NCBI RefSeq assembly: GCF_029407905.1
Contig: NC_073632.1
Coordinates: 57,212,964 to 57,276,963 of the forward strand
Source of the DNA: Bubalus kerabau
Lineage: Eukaryota; Chordata; Mammalia; Artiodactyla; Bovidae
DNA length: 64,000 bases
Direction: 5' to 3'
Below, one piece after another: positions 43,601-55,600 of this stretch. The position numbers and the translations under genes are program-made. Under the pieces are notes generated by a model. It was not told where the DNA came from. It ran no database searches and saw only the letters and a program-made list of their open reading frames with translations. The stretch's first letter is position 1. Each line of letters begins with the position of its first letter.

Positions 43601-46600
43601 GGAAGATAGTAGCATCAAAATAATTCTTCAGTTGAATGGTGTGAAGTCAGGAAGTGTCCCTAGATGTGGAGGTGGGAGGGGAGGGATTCAGGGGAGGGAG
43701 GAAAGAAAGCTACGGCAAATCTGAAGAGGATGGAGAAACAGAATGTGACCAAGGAAGAATATATGTGTTCTATTTTGATTATCAGCAAAGACAAAAGAAA
43801 TTATCTAACTAGATTCTTTACCCAGTAAAGCATCAAAATGAAATATTAGAAAGTATCACTGATGTGAAATCATACTGCAGAATGAGAAAACTCTAATAAT
43901 AGTAATGTTCTTTCATATTTACCATTATGAAGGCTCCTGCAGTGATTCCAAAGGTTTGTAGGCATGTGCTGCTATGCATCTTGGATTTCTCAGTTGGACA
44001 GCCACCACTTCCACCATTAACCCCAAATGGTTGGGTCTTGCATCACTCTCTCAAGCTTATTGCAAAATTCACATTTAAATTGAAGAAAGTAGGGAAAACC
44101 TCTAGACCATTCAGGTATGACCTAAATCAAATCCCTTATGATTGTACAGCAGAAGGGACAAATAGATTCAAGGGATTAGATCTGATAAAGTGCCTGAAGA
44201 ACTACAGAGAGAGGTTCATAACATTGTACAGAAGGCCGTGATCAAAACCATCCCCAAGAAAAAGAAATACAAAAAGGCAAAATAGTTATTGGAGGAGGAC
44301 TCACAAATAGCTGAGAAAAGAAGAGAAAGGCAAAGGAGAAAAGGAAAGATATATCCATCTGAATGCAGAGTTCTAAGAATAGCAAGGAGAGATGAGAAAG
44401 CTTTCTTAAGTGATCAGTGCAAAGAAATAGAGGAGAACAATAGAATGAGAAACACTAGAGAAAATTAGAGATACCAAGGGAATATGTCATGCAAGTTCAG
44501 TTCAGTTGCTCGGTCATGTCTGTCTCTTTGCGACCTCATGAATCACAGCACTCTAGGCCTCCCTGTCCATCACCAACTCCCGGAGTTCACTCAGACTCAC
44601 ATCCATCGAGTCAGTGATGCCATCCAGCCATCTCATCCTCTGTCATCTCCTTCTCCTCCTGCCCCCAGTCCCTCCCAGCATCAGAGTCTTTTCCAATGAG
44701 TCAACTCTTCACATGAGGTGGCCAAATTATTGGAGTTTCAGCTTCAACATCAGTCCTTCCAATGAACACCCAGGACTGATCTCCTTTAGGATGGACTGGT
44801 TGGATCTCCTTGCAGTTCAAGGGACTCTCAAGAGTCCTCTCCAAACCACAGTTCAAAAGCATCAATTCTTCAGCGCTCAGCTTTCTTTATAGTCCAACTC
44901 TCACATCCATACATGACCACTGCCATACGGGTGATGTCATCTGCATATCTGAGCTGATTGATATTTCTCCTGGCAATCTTGATTCCAGCTTGTGCTTCTT
45001 CCAGCCCAGCATTTCTCATGATGTACTCTGCATATAAGTTAAATAAGCAGGGTGACAATATACAGCCTTGACATACTCCTTTTCCTATTTGGAACCAGTC
45101 TGTTGTTCCGTGTCCAGTTCTAACTGTTGCTTCCTGACCTGCATACAGATTTCTCAAGAGGTAGGTCAGGTGGTCTGGTATTCCCATCTCTTTCAGAATT
45201 TTCCACAGTTGATTGTGATCCACACATTCAAAGGCTTTGGCATAGTCAATAAAGCAGAAATAGATATTTTTCTGGAACGCTCTTGCTTTTTCCATGATCC
45301 AGCAGATGTTGGCAATTTGATCTCTGGTTCCTCTGCCTTTTCTAAAATCAGCTTGAACATCTGGAAGTTCACGGTTCACATATTGCTGAAGCCTGGCTTG
45401 GAGAATTTTGAGCATTACTTTACTAGCGTGTGAGATGAGTGCAATTGTGCAGTAGTTTGAGCATTCTTTGGCATTGCCTTTCTTTGGGATTGTAATGAAA
45501 ACTGACCTTTTCCAGTCCTGTGACCACTGCTGAGTTTTCCAAATTTGCTGGCATATTGAGTGCAGCACTTTCATAGCATCATCTGTCATGCAAAGATGGG
45601 TACAATAAAGGACAGAAACGGTGTGGACCTAACAGAACCAGAAGCTATTAAGAAGAGGTAGCGAGAATACACAGAAGAACTATACAAAAAAGATCTTCAT
45701 GACCCAGATAACCACGATGGTGTGATCACTCACCTAACACCAGACATCCTGGAGTGCAAAGTCAAGTGGGCCTTAGGAATCATCACTATGAACAAAACTA
45801 GTGAAGGTGATGAAATTCCAGCTGAGCTATTTCAAACCCTAAAAGATGATGCTATTAAAGCACTGCACACAGAATGCCAGCAAATTTAAAAACTCAGCAA
45901 GACCAGAGGACTGGAAAAGGTCAGTTTTCATTCCAACTCCAAAGAAGGGCAATGCCAAAGAATACCACCACACAATTGCAGTCATCTCACACACTAGCCA
46001 CATAATGCTCAAAATTCTCTAAGCTAGGCTTCAACAATATGTGAACCATGAACTTCCAGATGTTCAAGCTGGATTTAGAAAAGGCAGAGAAACCTGAGGT
46101 CAAATTGCCAACATCTGTTGGACCATCAAAAAAGCAAGAGAATTCCAGAAAAACATTTACTTCTGTTTCATTGACTACGCCAAAACCTTTGACTGTGTGT
46201 ATCACCACAAACTGTGAAAAATTCTTAAAGAGATGGGAATACCAGACCACCTTACCTGCCTCCTGAGAAATCTGTATGCAGGTCAGGAAGCAACAGTTAG
46301 AACTGGACATGGAACAACAGACTGGTTCCAAATTGGGAAAGGAGTACATCAAGGCTGTATATTGTCCCCTTGCTTATTTAACTTATATGCAGAATACATC
46401 ATGCGAAATGCCAGACTGGATGAAGGATAAGTTGGAATCAAAATTGCAGGGAGAAATATCAATAATCTCAGATATGCAGATGACACCATCCTTATGGCAG
46501 AAAGCAAAAGGAACTAAAGAGCCACTTGATGAAAGTAAAAGAGGAGAGTGAAAAAGCTGGCTTAAAACTCAGCATTCAAATAATGAAGATCATGGCATCC

Positions 46601-49600
46601 AGTCCCATCACTTCATGGCAAATAGATTGGGAACAATGAAAACAGTGACAGACTCTATTTTCTTGAGCTCCAAAGTCACTGCAGATGGTGACTGCAGCCA
46701 TGAAATTGAAAGACACTTGCTCCTTGGAAGAAAAGCTATGACTAACCTAGACAGCATATTAAAAAGCAGAAACATTACTTTACCAACAAAGGTCCATCTA
46801 GTCAAAGCCATGGTTTTTCCAATAGTCATATATGGATGAGAGAATTGGACCATAGAGAAAGCTGAGTGCTGAAGAATTGATGCTTTCAAACTGTGGTGTT
46901 GGAGAAGACTCTTGAGAGTCCCTGGGACTGCAAGATCAAGCCAGTCCATCCTAAAGGAAATCAGTCCTGAATATTCATTGGAAAGACTGAGGCTGAAGCT
47001 GAAACTGCATTACTTTGGCCACCTGGTGCAAAGAACTGACTCAATAGAAAAGACTCTGATGGTGGGAATGATTGAAGGCAGGAGGAGAAGGGGACGACAG
47101 AAGATGAGATGGTTGGATGGCATCACCAACTCAATGGACATTAGTTTGAACAAGCTCTGGGAGTTGGTGATGGACAGAGAAGCCTGGTGTGCTCCAGTCC
47201 CCGGGGTCACAAAGAGTTGGACACCACTGAGCAACTGAACTGAGTTGAACTTGAGCTTCACGTCCAAAACAGAAACATCTAAGTGCCTAAGCTTCAGTAT
47301 CTAGCATGCAGCAGGGGTAAGGAGTGTCTTTTCTTCTTTGGCCTGTATTGAGAGATGTTCAAGCACAGGCTGCCTATAAACAGTGAAGGTTCAGCACAGC
47401 CCTTCTGCTGCCCAAATGCATTCATACACATTCTCTCTGAGTCATTGATCTATAAAGGCAGCTCTTTCTGGGTAATGAGAGACATAGTAAGAACAGGGGA
47501 TCTCCTGGCAGCCTTTGTCTTAATCTTTCTCTATCACGTGAGTTCCTCAGTCAGAAGCATTATCGTACAGGAGATCATGATGATGTATAAGTCATTCATT
47601 TATCCTAACTGAAGCCTTCTTCAGTTATCCTGCCATTCAAGGCACTGACAGGACATGATGGGCAGCATGGGAGAATCAAAATCTATAGTGTGCATTCTAG
47701 ACATCATTTCAAGTAGATGTCCCCTCTGTGCTCGAAAGGGTCCAGTATAATTTCAAGTAGGTGTCTGTTCCCGTGGGGAAAGTACTTACAACAGGCCCAG
47801 GCTTTTTTGCGTTGCTCGCATATTAGGTGCTGAGCAGCAGCAGCAGTGGGTCTGTCTGCCCAAGGAGATGGAAGCCTGTGTTTAGCTTAGGCAGAGTTCA
47901 TCTCTCCCGGGATGGAGCCACTTAGTACATGAACCATTGCACAAGACCTAGGGCCTGGGAGAGAGGCTGTTGGGTGCCCTCAGATGCCCACTAGACTGTT
48001 AACAGTGTTTTCCACACTGCTGTTAACTTTTTGGTAAACATCTTCATGGGATATAGGGAGCTGTTTATTCTTGGACCGTTTTAAAAGTTCATCCACATAA
48101 AACTTCTGCTTTCTTGCCTCTTGTTCTCTGGTAACACTCTTGCCAAGCTCCTGGCCATTTGGCTAATCAGTAACTACAGAGTAAAGAGTGGATCATCAGT
48201 TCGCTCCATCTCTATTTTACAGTAAAGTGACAGGGAAATACCTTACAGTCAACTTTCACTTCTGTCTTTAGAGTCATGCATGAAGTGACCATAACACCAC
48301 GTCAGTGTACTTCTTAGAGTGCTACCATCTTGTTCAAAGCCCTTTGAAATTTTTCTTCCCTCAGTCAGTTTCACATAAAAAGTACCCCATGGGGCCTACG
48401 TGGGTGGACTGAAGTAGAGATGGTATGGCAGGAATAGGCACACACATGGACGGTTCATGGATCACATTTTGTAATATTTTTCCATTGGGTCCTTTTATTT
48501 CTACTAACGATGAGTGCTTATACAGCCGTATGATTCAGACGACATCCAATTCATGATCAGCAGCTTCAGTTGCAAGTTTACCTGACAGTACATAATTAGG
48601 AATTCTTTCTCTCCCCTTTCAAAAATATCCATTAAATAATCCTCTCACTTAAATCAATAGGTAGCTCTTAACAGAATTAGTGAAATATTCATTTATTTAA
48701 CATCTATTTATTGAATGTCTACAACTTACTAGGCACACGTGTTAGCCTTATTGATCCCAAATCTCAAAAAGCTTAAGTGAAGAAAATAGAAGTTTAAAAA
48801 TATATACATGATTAAATAAATAGTTGATATCAGTTATCAAAATTGCTATAGAAGAAGGCAATAAGAAATGAAATACAATAGAGGAATGGGAGGTTCTTCA
48901 TTAAGTAGAATGGTCAGAGAAGTGTTCTCTAAGGAGATGGCATTTAAGCTGAGCACCGAAGCATGAGAACAAGCTGGCTACACCAAGAGAGACGATAACA
49001 GCCTTGCAGGTGAAGGAACAGCATGTTAAAGGAACTGAGAGAAGTTCAGGTTCAGCTGGAGCAGAATAAGCTAGGAGGAGGGTGGTACAAGTTATGTTTG
49101 AGAGACAAGCCAGAGCCAGCTCATGCAAGGCCACTGACCCATGGTTAAGGAGTTTGGATTTTTATTCTCAGTACTGTGAGAAGACACTCATGTAGTCATG
49201 TATTAAATCAACACTTATTGAGCTCCTTCTTATGTCAGGCAGGTAAAGTTGCTGCCCTGTGGGATCAACAGTCTGGTGGGAATGATGGCTAATAAACAAG
49301 TATGTCAGATTGTGATCATTGATGTGGGGAGAAAAAATAAAGTAAAGAGTATAGGGGGTGCCAGGGATAGTAGTGAAATGTTGTAGAGTAATGCAAGTTG
49401 AGGAGCCTCCCTGATGAAGGTACTTTTGAACAAAGAACTGAAGAAAGTGAGGAAGCAAACTAAGCTGAATCTAAGGGAGGGGGTGTCCCTGGGCTTTGAA
49501 GGCTTTTAAGCTAAACGTTTTAAAATCACTTTTGCTGCCTAGTGGAAAATAGTTTGAAGTGGAAGTATGCTAGTAAAGATTCCTCTTGCAATGCAGGAGA

Positions 49601-52600
49601 CCCCAATTCAAATCCTGGGTCTTGAAGACCTGCTGGAGAAGGGATAGGCTACCACTCCAGTACTCTTGGGCTTCCTTGGTGGCTAAGCTGGTACAGAACC
49701 TGCCTGTAATGTGGGAGACCTGGGTTCGATCCCTGAGTTGGGAAGATCCCCTGGAGAAGGGAACGGCTACCCACTCTAGTATTTTGGCCTGGAGAATTCC
49801 ATGGAATGTATAGTCCATGGGGTCATAAAGAGTCAGACACAACTGAGTGACTTTCACTTTCACTTCATTTTGCTGCTTGGTGGAGAATAGTTTGAAGTGG
49901 AAGTATGCATGGAATTAATGATGGTGGTGACCTCGAGGCCACCTAAGAGTGGTAACAATAGGAATTAAAAGATGTATTTGGGATTAGATTCAATAGGACT
50001 GTCTAATAAATAAGAAATGGTGATTGAAAAAAATGAAGAGAATCAAGAATGGTGCCCCAGTTATTAACTCTAAACGTCTGAGTAAGTAATAGTATTTTGT
50101 ATTTAAATGGGGAGAGCTGAGCCTGTAGGATAGAGAGGAAGGCGGAGAACAGATTTAGGATGGAAAGAGGAAGACAGATCTCTAAGACTTTCAACCCTGG
50201 AGGAGGGCATGGCAATCTACTCCAGTATTCTTGCCTGGAGAATCCCCATGGACAGAGGAGCCTGGCAGGCTGCAGTCCATGGGGTTGCTCAGAGTTGGAC
50301 ACAACTAAACTCAGCACAGCAAGACTTTCAAGGAGTTAAATACAGTTAAGTCTGTAAAACTCACAGAGTGAGTGAGACGAACACATGAACTTGGGAGCAT
50401 CTGCGAAGAAGCAGCCTTTGAACCCAAATAAGCAACTGAGACCCTCAGAGAGTGTGGAGCTTAGAAGGCAGGCCTGAGGGACTGTCATTGTGAGCTTAGG
50501 AGAAAATGAGGAGCTGGCAAAGGACCCAGAGATAGTGGTGCCAGTGTGGAAAGATAGCATCCTGAACTCTGTAGGCAAGAGGGGTTCATGAAGGAAGGAG
50601 TGCTTGACTCCATCAGATGTTAATGGAAGTTGAGTGAGATAAGAACAGAGAAACACTCATGGGATTTAGCACTTGGACGTCCTGAACGAACTTGGCAAGT
50701 ACGGTCAGTGACATGTTGTGAACATAAGCCAGTTTGGAATGAGCTGAGTAAATGGGTGGGCAGGGAAGGAAATGGAAGCAAATAGCATATACAACTCCTT
50801 CTAGAAGCTTTTCTGTGTAATTTAATTAATGTTATAATTTAGTACCTAATAAGTATGGTCTGTTGGATTCTGCCAAATATTCTGCTAGTTCAGTGTGCAG
50901 GGTGAATGGTGCTGAGATCTGGATAGTTGCCAGCCAGCTCTGCAAGATAAAAGAGCAGAGGGAACACCCTTTCTTCTGAGTGGGTTTCCTAATTGAAAGC
51001 TCAGAATACTGCGCTTATTTCATCACTCCCACTTTGGATGAGATGCATATCTGGAATGGGAAAACAGAACCCTGGCTGAAGACTAGACTTTATTCTTCAG
51101 CCTGTCTTACATTCTCCTCCTCATCTCCTCTACTTATCTATCGGGTTAGTAGCATAGCTCACCCTTTCTTCCTCCCCAGTGTTAAATAAGGTCCAGGTAG
51201 CTAAAGGAAAAGCACATCAAAGAGAACTACCTTTTTTTTTTTTTGTCCGTACACCCTTACAAGTAGGAATGAATTAAACACAATTCTACAATATTTTTTG
51301 CCCTAAAGGTCCTGCACCACAGTGTTTGAGTTGTACTTTAAGGTCTACGGTACCACCAGAAGGTAGATTTGGGGAAATAATCTGAAGCAGGAAAGGGAAT
51401 AGCTTTCTGACTATATGAAAGGTATCTAGATGTGGGAACATGAAAATCAAAGTATGGAAGATAAAAATTCCTTGGAACATAGTATTGTTAAACAATACTG
51501 TTAATTTGTTAATTCAAATTAATTGGCTATATGACTTAGGTAGATGACATTGAGCGTTATTAAGGAAATGTGCTAATTATAATTTTGTACAATGCTTCAA
51601 AGTGAATTCATAAAAAACTGCATAGGTGCACAGTAGGAGCACATTCATGAAAAGTAGAACTGATGTTATTTCCACTTGTTTACTGGGGGTTCCCAGGCAG
51701 CTCGGTGGTAAAGAATCCTCTTAGCAATGCAGGAGATGCTGGTTGGATCCCTGGGTGGGAAGATCCTTGGAGGAGAAAGAGGCAACCCACTCCAGCATTC
51801 TCGCATGGAAAATTCCATAAACAGAGGAATTCCATGGAAGGCTACAGTTCATGGGGTTGCAAAAGAGTCGGACACAACTGAGCAACTTGAGCACGCATGC
51901 ACACCACATGCTTCATACTGAAGGAATTTTCTGATGCTTGAAAATTTTTCTCTTTTTAAGCTAAACATAACTCACCCCACTACAGTACAAGTAAAGCCTT
52001 CATAGATGAACTCTAGGTTTATACAAAATCATCACAAGTTCAGGTTTGGTGGAGTTTCTTCTACTGACATTTTACTATAGCTTTCTTTCATTCATTTGCT
52101 TTTTCATTCAACATATACATACTGACCTCTTCCTATAGGTAAGAATTTAGCACCAGGCTTTGAAGATGGATGTTGAGATTTTTGAAAATCAGAAATTGAC
52201 TGTAATGAAGGTAACCATATTTTTAACTTAAAAGGTCTATTTTATCAAATTAAAATAGATTTAGTTCATGATACAACAGTCCCATCCCACATGCTTTCTA
52301 TTTTGATCAAGCTTCAGACCTCTTAAAGTGAAGTCTCTCAGTCATGTCCGATTTTTTGCGACCCCATGGACTGATCTTCCATACTTTGATTTTCATGTTC
52401 CCACATCTAGATACCTTTCATATAGTCAGAAAGCTATTCCCTTTCCTGCTTCAGATTATTTCCCCAAATCTACCTTCTGGTGGTACTGTAGCCTATCAGG
52501 CTCCTCAGTCCATGGAATATTCCAGGCAAGAGTACTGGAGTGGGTTAAGGACTATCCAATACAGAAGACTATTAGGCTAAGAATGTTAAGTATCAAAACA

Positions 52601-55600
52601 GACATTATCTGCAGATTTGCTGAGCATTGGACATTTGAACTGAGTTGGGCCTCATGGAATGTTTGTGTAATTAAGGGCAGCTTCAAGATATGAGACTTTT
52701 CTTTTTTGTTTTGTCTTAGTTGATATTATATATGTCCTATTGACTAAAGAGGTAAAGCTCTTATTATGCTTAGTAATAACTGATATATTTATCAAGTGTT
52801 TTAATCGTTCCCTAAAGGCTTACCTTATCCCATTTAATCATGAATTCTGGGAGGATTGCTCCTGTTATCCCAGTTTTACTGATGCAAGAACTGCAAACTT
52901 AAAAGAATTAAGTGACTTGCCCAATAGCACAAAGCAAGGGAGCAGAGCATGGGAGCTGCAGATCAGAGTGGCTATCTCAGAGTTGTGTTTTTTTATTGCC
53001 CCACATAGTTATGGAATCATGGACAACATGCTGTCTAGAGAAAATGGAAAAGTCAAAGTGGGGGTGTGTGTCTTTTGATAGGGATGGTAGCTAAAATATC
53101 AAATGCAAGCAATCAAAAAGAACTGTGCCATTTTCAATAATAGGTTATAGTTTAAAGAAGAAGATAATTAATTGTGAATTCTTCATTGTGAGCACAGGAG
53201 AAGAAATCAACAGTATAAAAGAAATTTGCAGATCATCTGTATAGAGTTTCCCAGCTGCATGAGTCTGGGACATTACTCATGATTTCAAATCTCACCTATT
53301 TTTTTCATACTGTTTAAAACAATGAGGTCTAACCCTCAGCCAAGTGGATGATGTCATTATTTCAAGTAGGTACTTGAAACATCCCTCATTCACGTGGTGG
53401 TTAGAGGGTAGCATTGTGGTTGATAGCATGGACTAGATCCTGGCTTCCCAGGTTCAGGACTGACTACCCACTGCAAGCTAGTGACCTTGGTCAAGTGTTT
53501 CACTTCTGAGCTCATCCTTTAATCTATGAAAGGATGATAGTAATCCTATCCCAACAGGATTCTTGTGAGGATTAAATGTATTAGTATATTTAATGTGCCT
53601 AGGACAGACCTAGAACAGAGTTAAATGTTCAGTAAATGTCATTACATTGAATAGCACTTTTTTAAACAGATATTCTTTTGCTGAAAGCTCTGTGGTAAAA
53701 TTTGATCATATATTCATAATCTTTTACTTGTGATCCTTCACAGATTTAATTCATATTAATATAGTATTTGTTTGCTTAAAATTATGCTGCTTTAGATTAT
53801 AATGCTATAATGTCCCTTTTATCAACTTTCTCTGTATTTTGGTTATCTTTTAATATTTATTTATTTCCTAATTTATTTGGCCGCCTTGGGTCTTAGTTGC
53901 AGCATGTGCAATCTTTGTTGTGTCACGCAGGATCTTTTGTTGCAGCGCTCAGAGTCTCTAGTTGTGGCAAACAGGCTCAGTCGTTGCAGCCTGCAGGCTC
54001 AGTTGCTCCGCAGCATGTGGGATCTCAGGAATCAAACCCACATCCCCTACATTGCAAGGCAGATTGTTAACCACTGGACCACCAGGGAAGTCCCTGTCTG
54101 CATTTTAAGAGCAGACATCTATGAAAATGCTCTCCAAGAATGTTTTGAAATTTGCACTCACCAAAAATTGAAATGAGCATAAAATATATGTTCAGAAATT
54201 AATAGTGTGAAAGTGTTAATCCCTCAGACTCGTGTCTGAGTCTCTTTGCAACCCCATGGACTGTAGCCCACCAGGCTCCTCTGTCGATGGAATTCTCCAG
54301 GCCAGAATACTGGAGTGGGTTGCCATTCCCTTCTCCAGGGGATCTTTGCAGCCCAGGGATAGAACCCAGGTCTCCTGCATCACAGGCAGATTCTTTACGG
54401 GCAGGCAGCCACCATGCGAAGCGCTTATACTGGGATTTCTGACCAATAGCATAATGAATTAAGTTGGAAATGTTAATAAAGAAAAAATTTTAATATCTCA
54501 CCCTATAGCTCAGTTTTGATACTGCTATTATTAAGAATCAGACTAAACTAAAAGCAAACATTGAAAATAATACTGTGTTTATTTAGCAAATATAGCAAAG
54601 ATTTATATCTTATTGTTTAGATTTCATTTACATATTTACTTCTCATATAATTTTATATTTAATCATTTATAAATACATTTGTATATTAACAGTATGGTAA
54701 ATTACTTTGAGGTGTGGTTGTTTTGGGTCTCAGATAGGGCACAGAAGAATATGTTCTGAGGTGTATCAGTAAAGTTTGAAAACATACTACCTTTAATTAA
54801 TTTTACTTTTAAATTTTTTTCATATTAGTAGATCAAAAGAATGTTCTAAGGTGTTTCTTTTATTTTTGTTTTTCCCGTTTAGTCTGTAGGGTGTATCATA
54901 AAGAAGTGTATTTTAAGAATAATAGTAATTATGAGGAAATGTTTTAACTTCATTTAACATCTGTGCCAGATATGATGTATTTAATTATTTTTTTAAAAAA
55001 GAAAGTGTTTGTAACTTTCATTATTCTTCTGTGTGGTGCATCTTTTATTGAGTGTTTTATACAATTGATAAGCATTATTCAGTGGCATATGGTCTGAGTC
55101 TGACGTGCTTTGAAAAGAGTACAGAGTTCTGATAATGAGGATTCTGTGAAAATGGGAAAACCAGCACAACAGATATGCTTTGAGAAAGTATGGGTTTTTA
55201 GCATCTTGAAACAATATATCACACTCAAAGGGACAGAACTGGGCTGCACAATCTGTTAGCTCATTCTTGTCCAATCTGGTCTCCTCCTTTCTTTTGGAGC
55301 CAGGATTGTCATCAACTCACTGAATTATATTCTGACTGGAATGTATTTCAGGCACAGAGTAATGTATCTACTTAAATGGAATCCTATCTTTCTACAAAAG
55401 CTTTTTGAGTATAATAAATTTAAAATATAAAAAAAAAATTTCTATTAAGTTAAAGTAATTGGTTCAACAGTTTACATATGTGCCTCCTCCCCAACCACCC
55501 TAAAAAAAAGAGCACTACTTAGAGGAGCATAGGTCTGTTTTCCTTTTATTTTTAATATTGAAAAAAATTTTTTGGTTTCACTAACATATAGTCAGACATA

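Larger units (their letters stand above)
48686..50660 (-). repeat. ancient L2-like LINE remnants (interrupted)
   Basis: Segments in consistent order: tatttattgaatgtctacaa, tcagagaagtgttctctaag, aactggctgagcaccg-like text, gccagagccagctcatgcaa, ggagtttggatttttattct, acagtctggtgggaatgatg, agaatagtttgaagtggaag. SINEs interrupt it at 49571-49867 and 50195-50320. The family name is from memory and uncertain; similar text lies at 6790-7080. Confidence 0.4.

Noticed and set aside
43927..44241. 104-aa ORF
   Set aside because: It starts in unassigned intron and runs into BovB sequence. No recognisable domain, and the BovB frame is different further on.
44870..45589. 239-aa reverse transcriptase as a domesticated or novel RT gene
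   Set aside because: It lies in a nested BovB with an internal deletion and a truncated 5' end. There is no promoter or splice context, and the same frame is broken in the four other BovB copies here.
52740..53078. 112-aa ORF
   Set aside because: It overlaps an antisense MIR; the translation is of repeat DNA.
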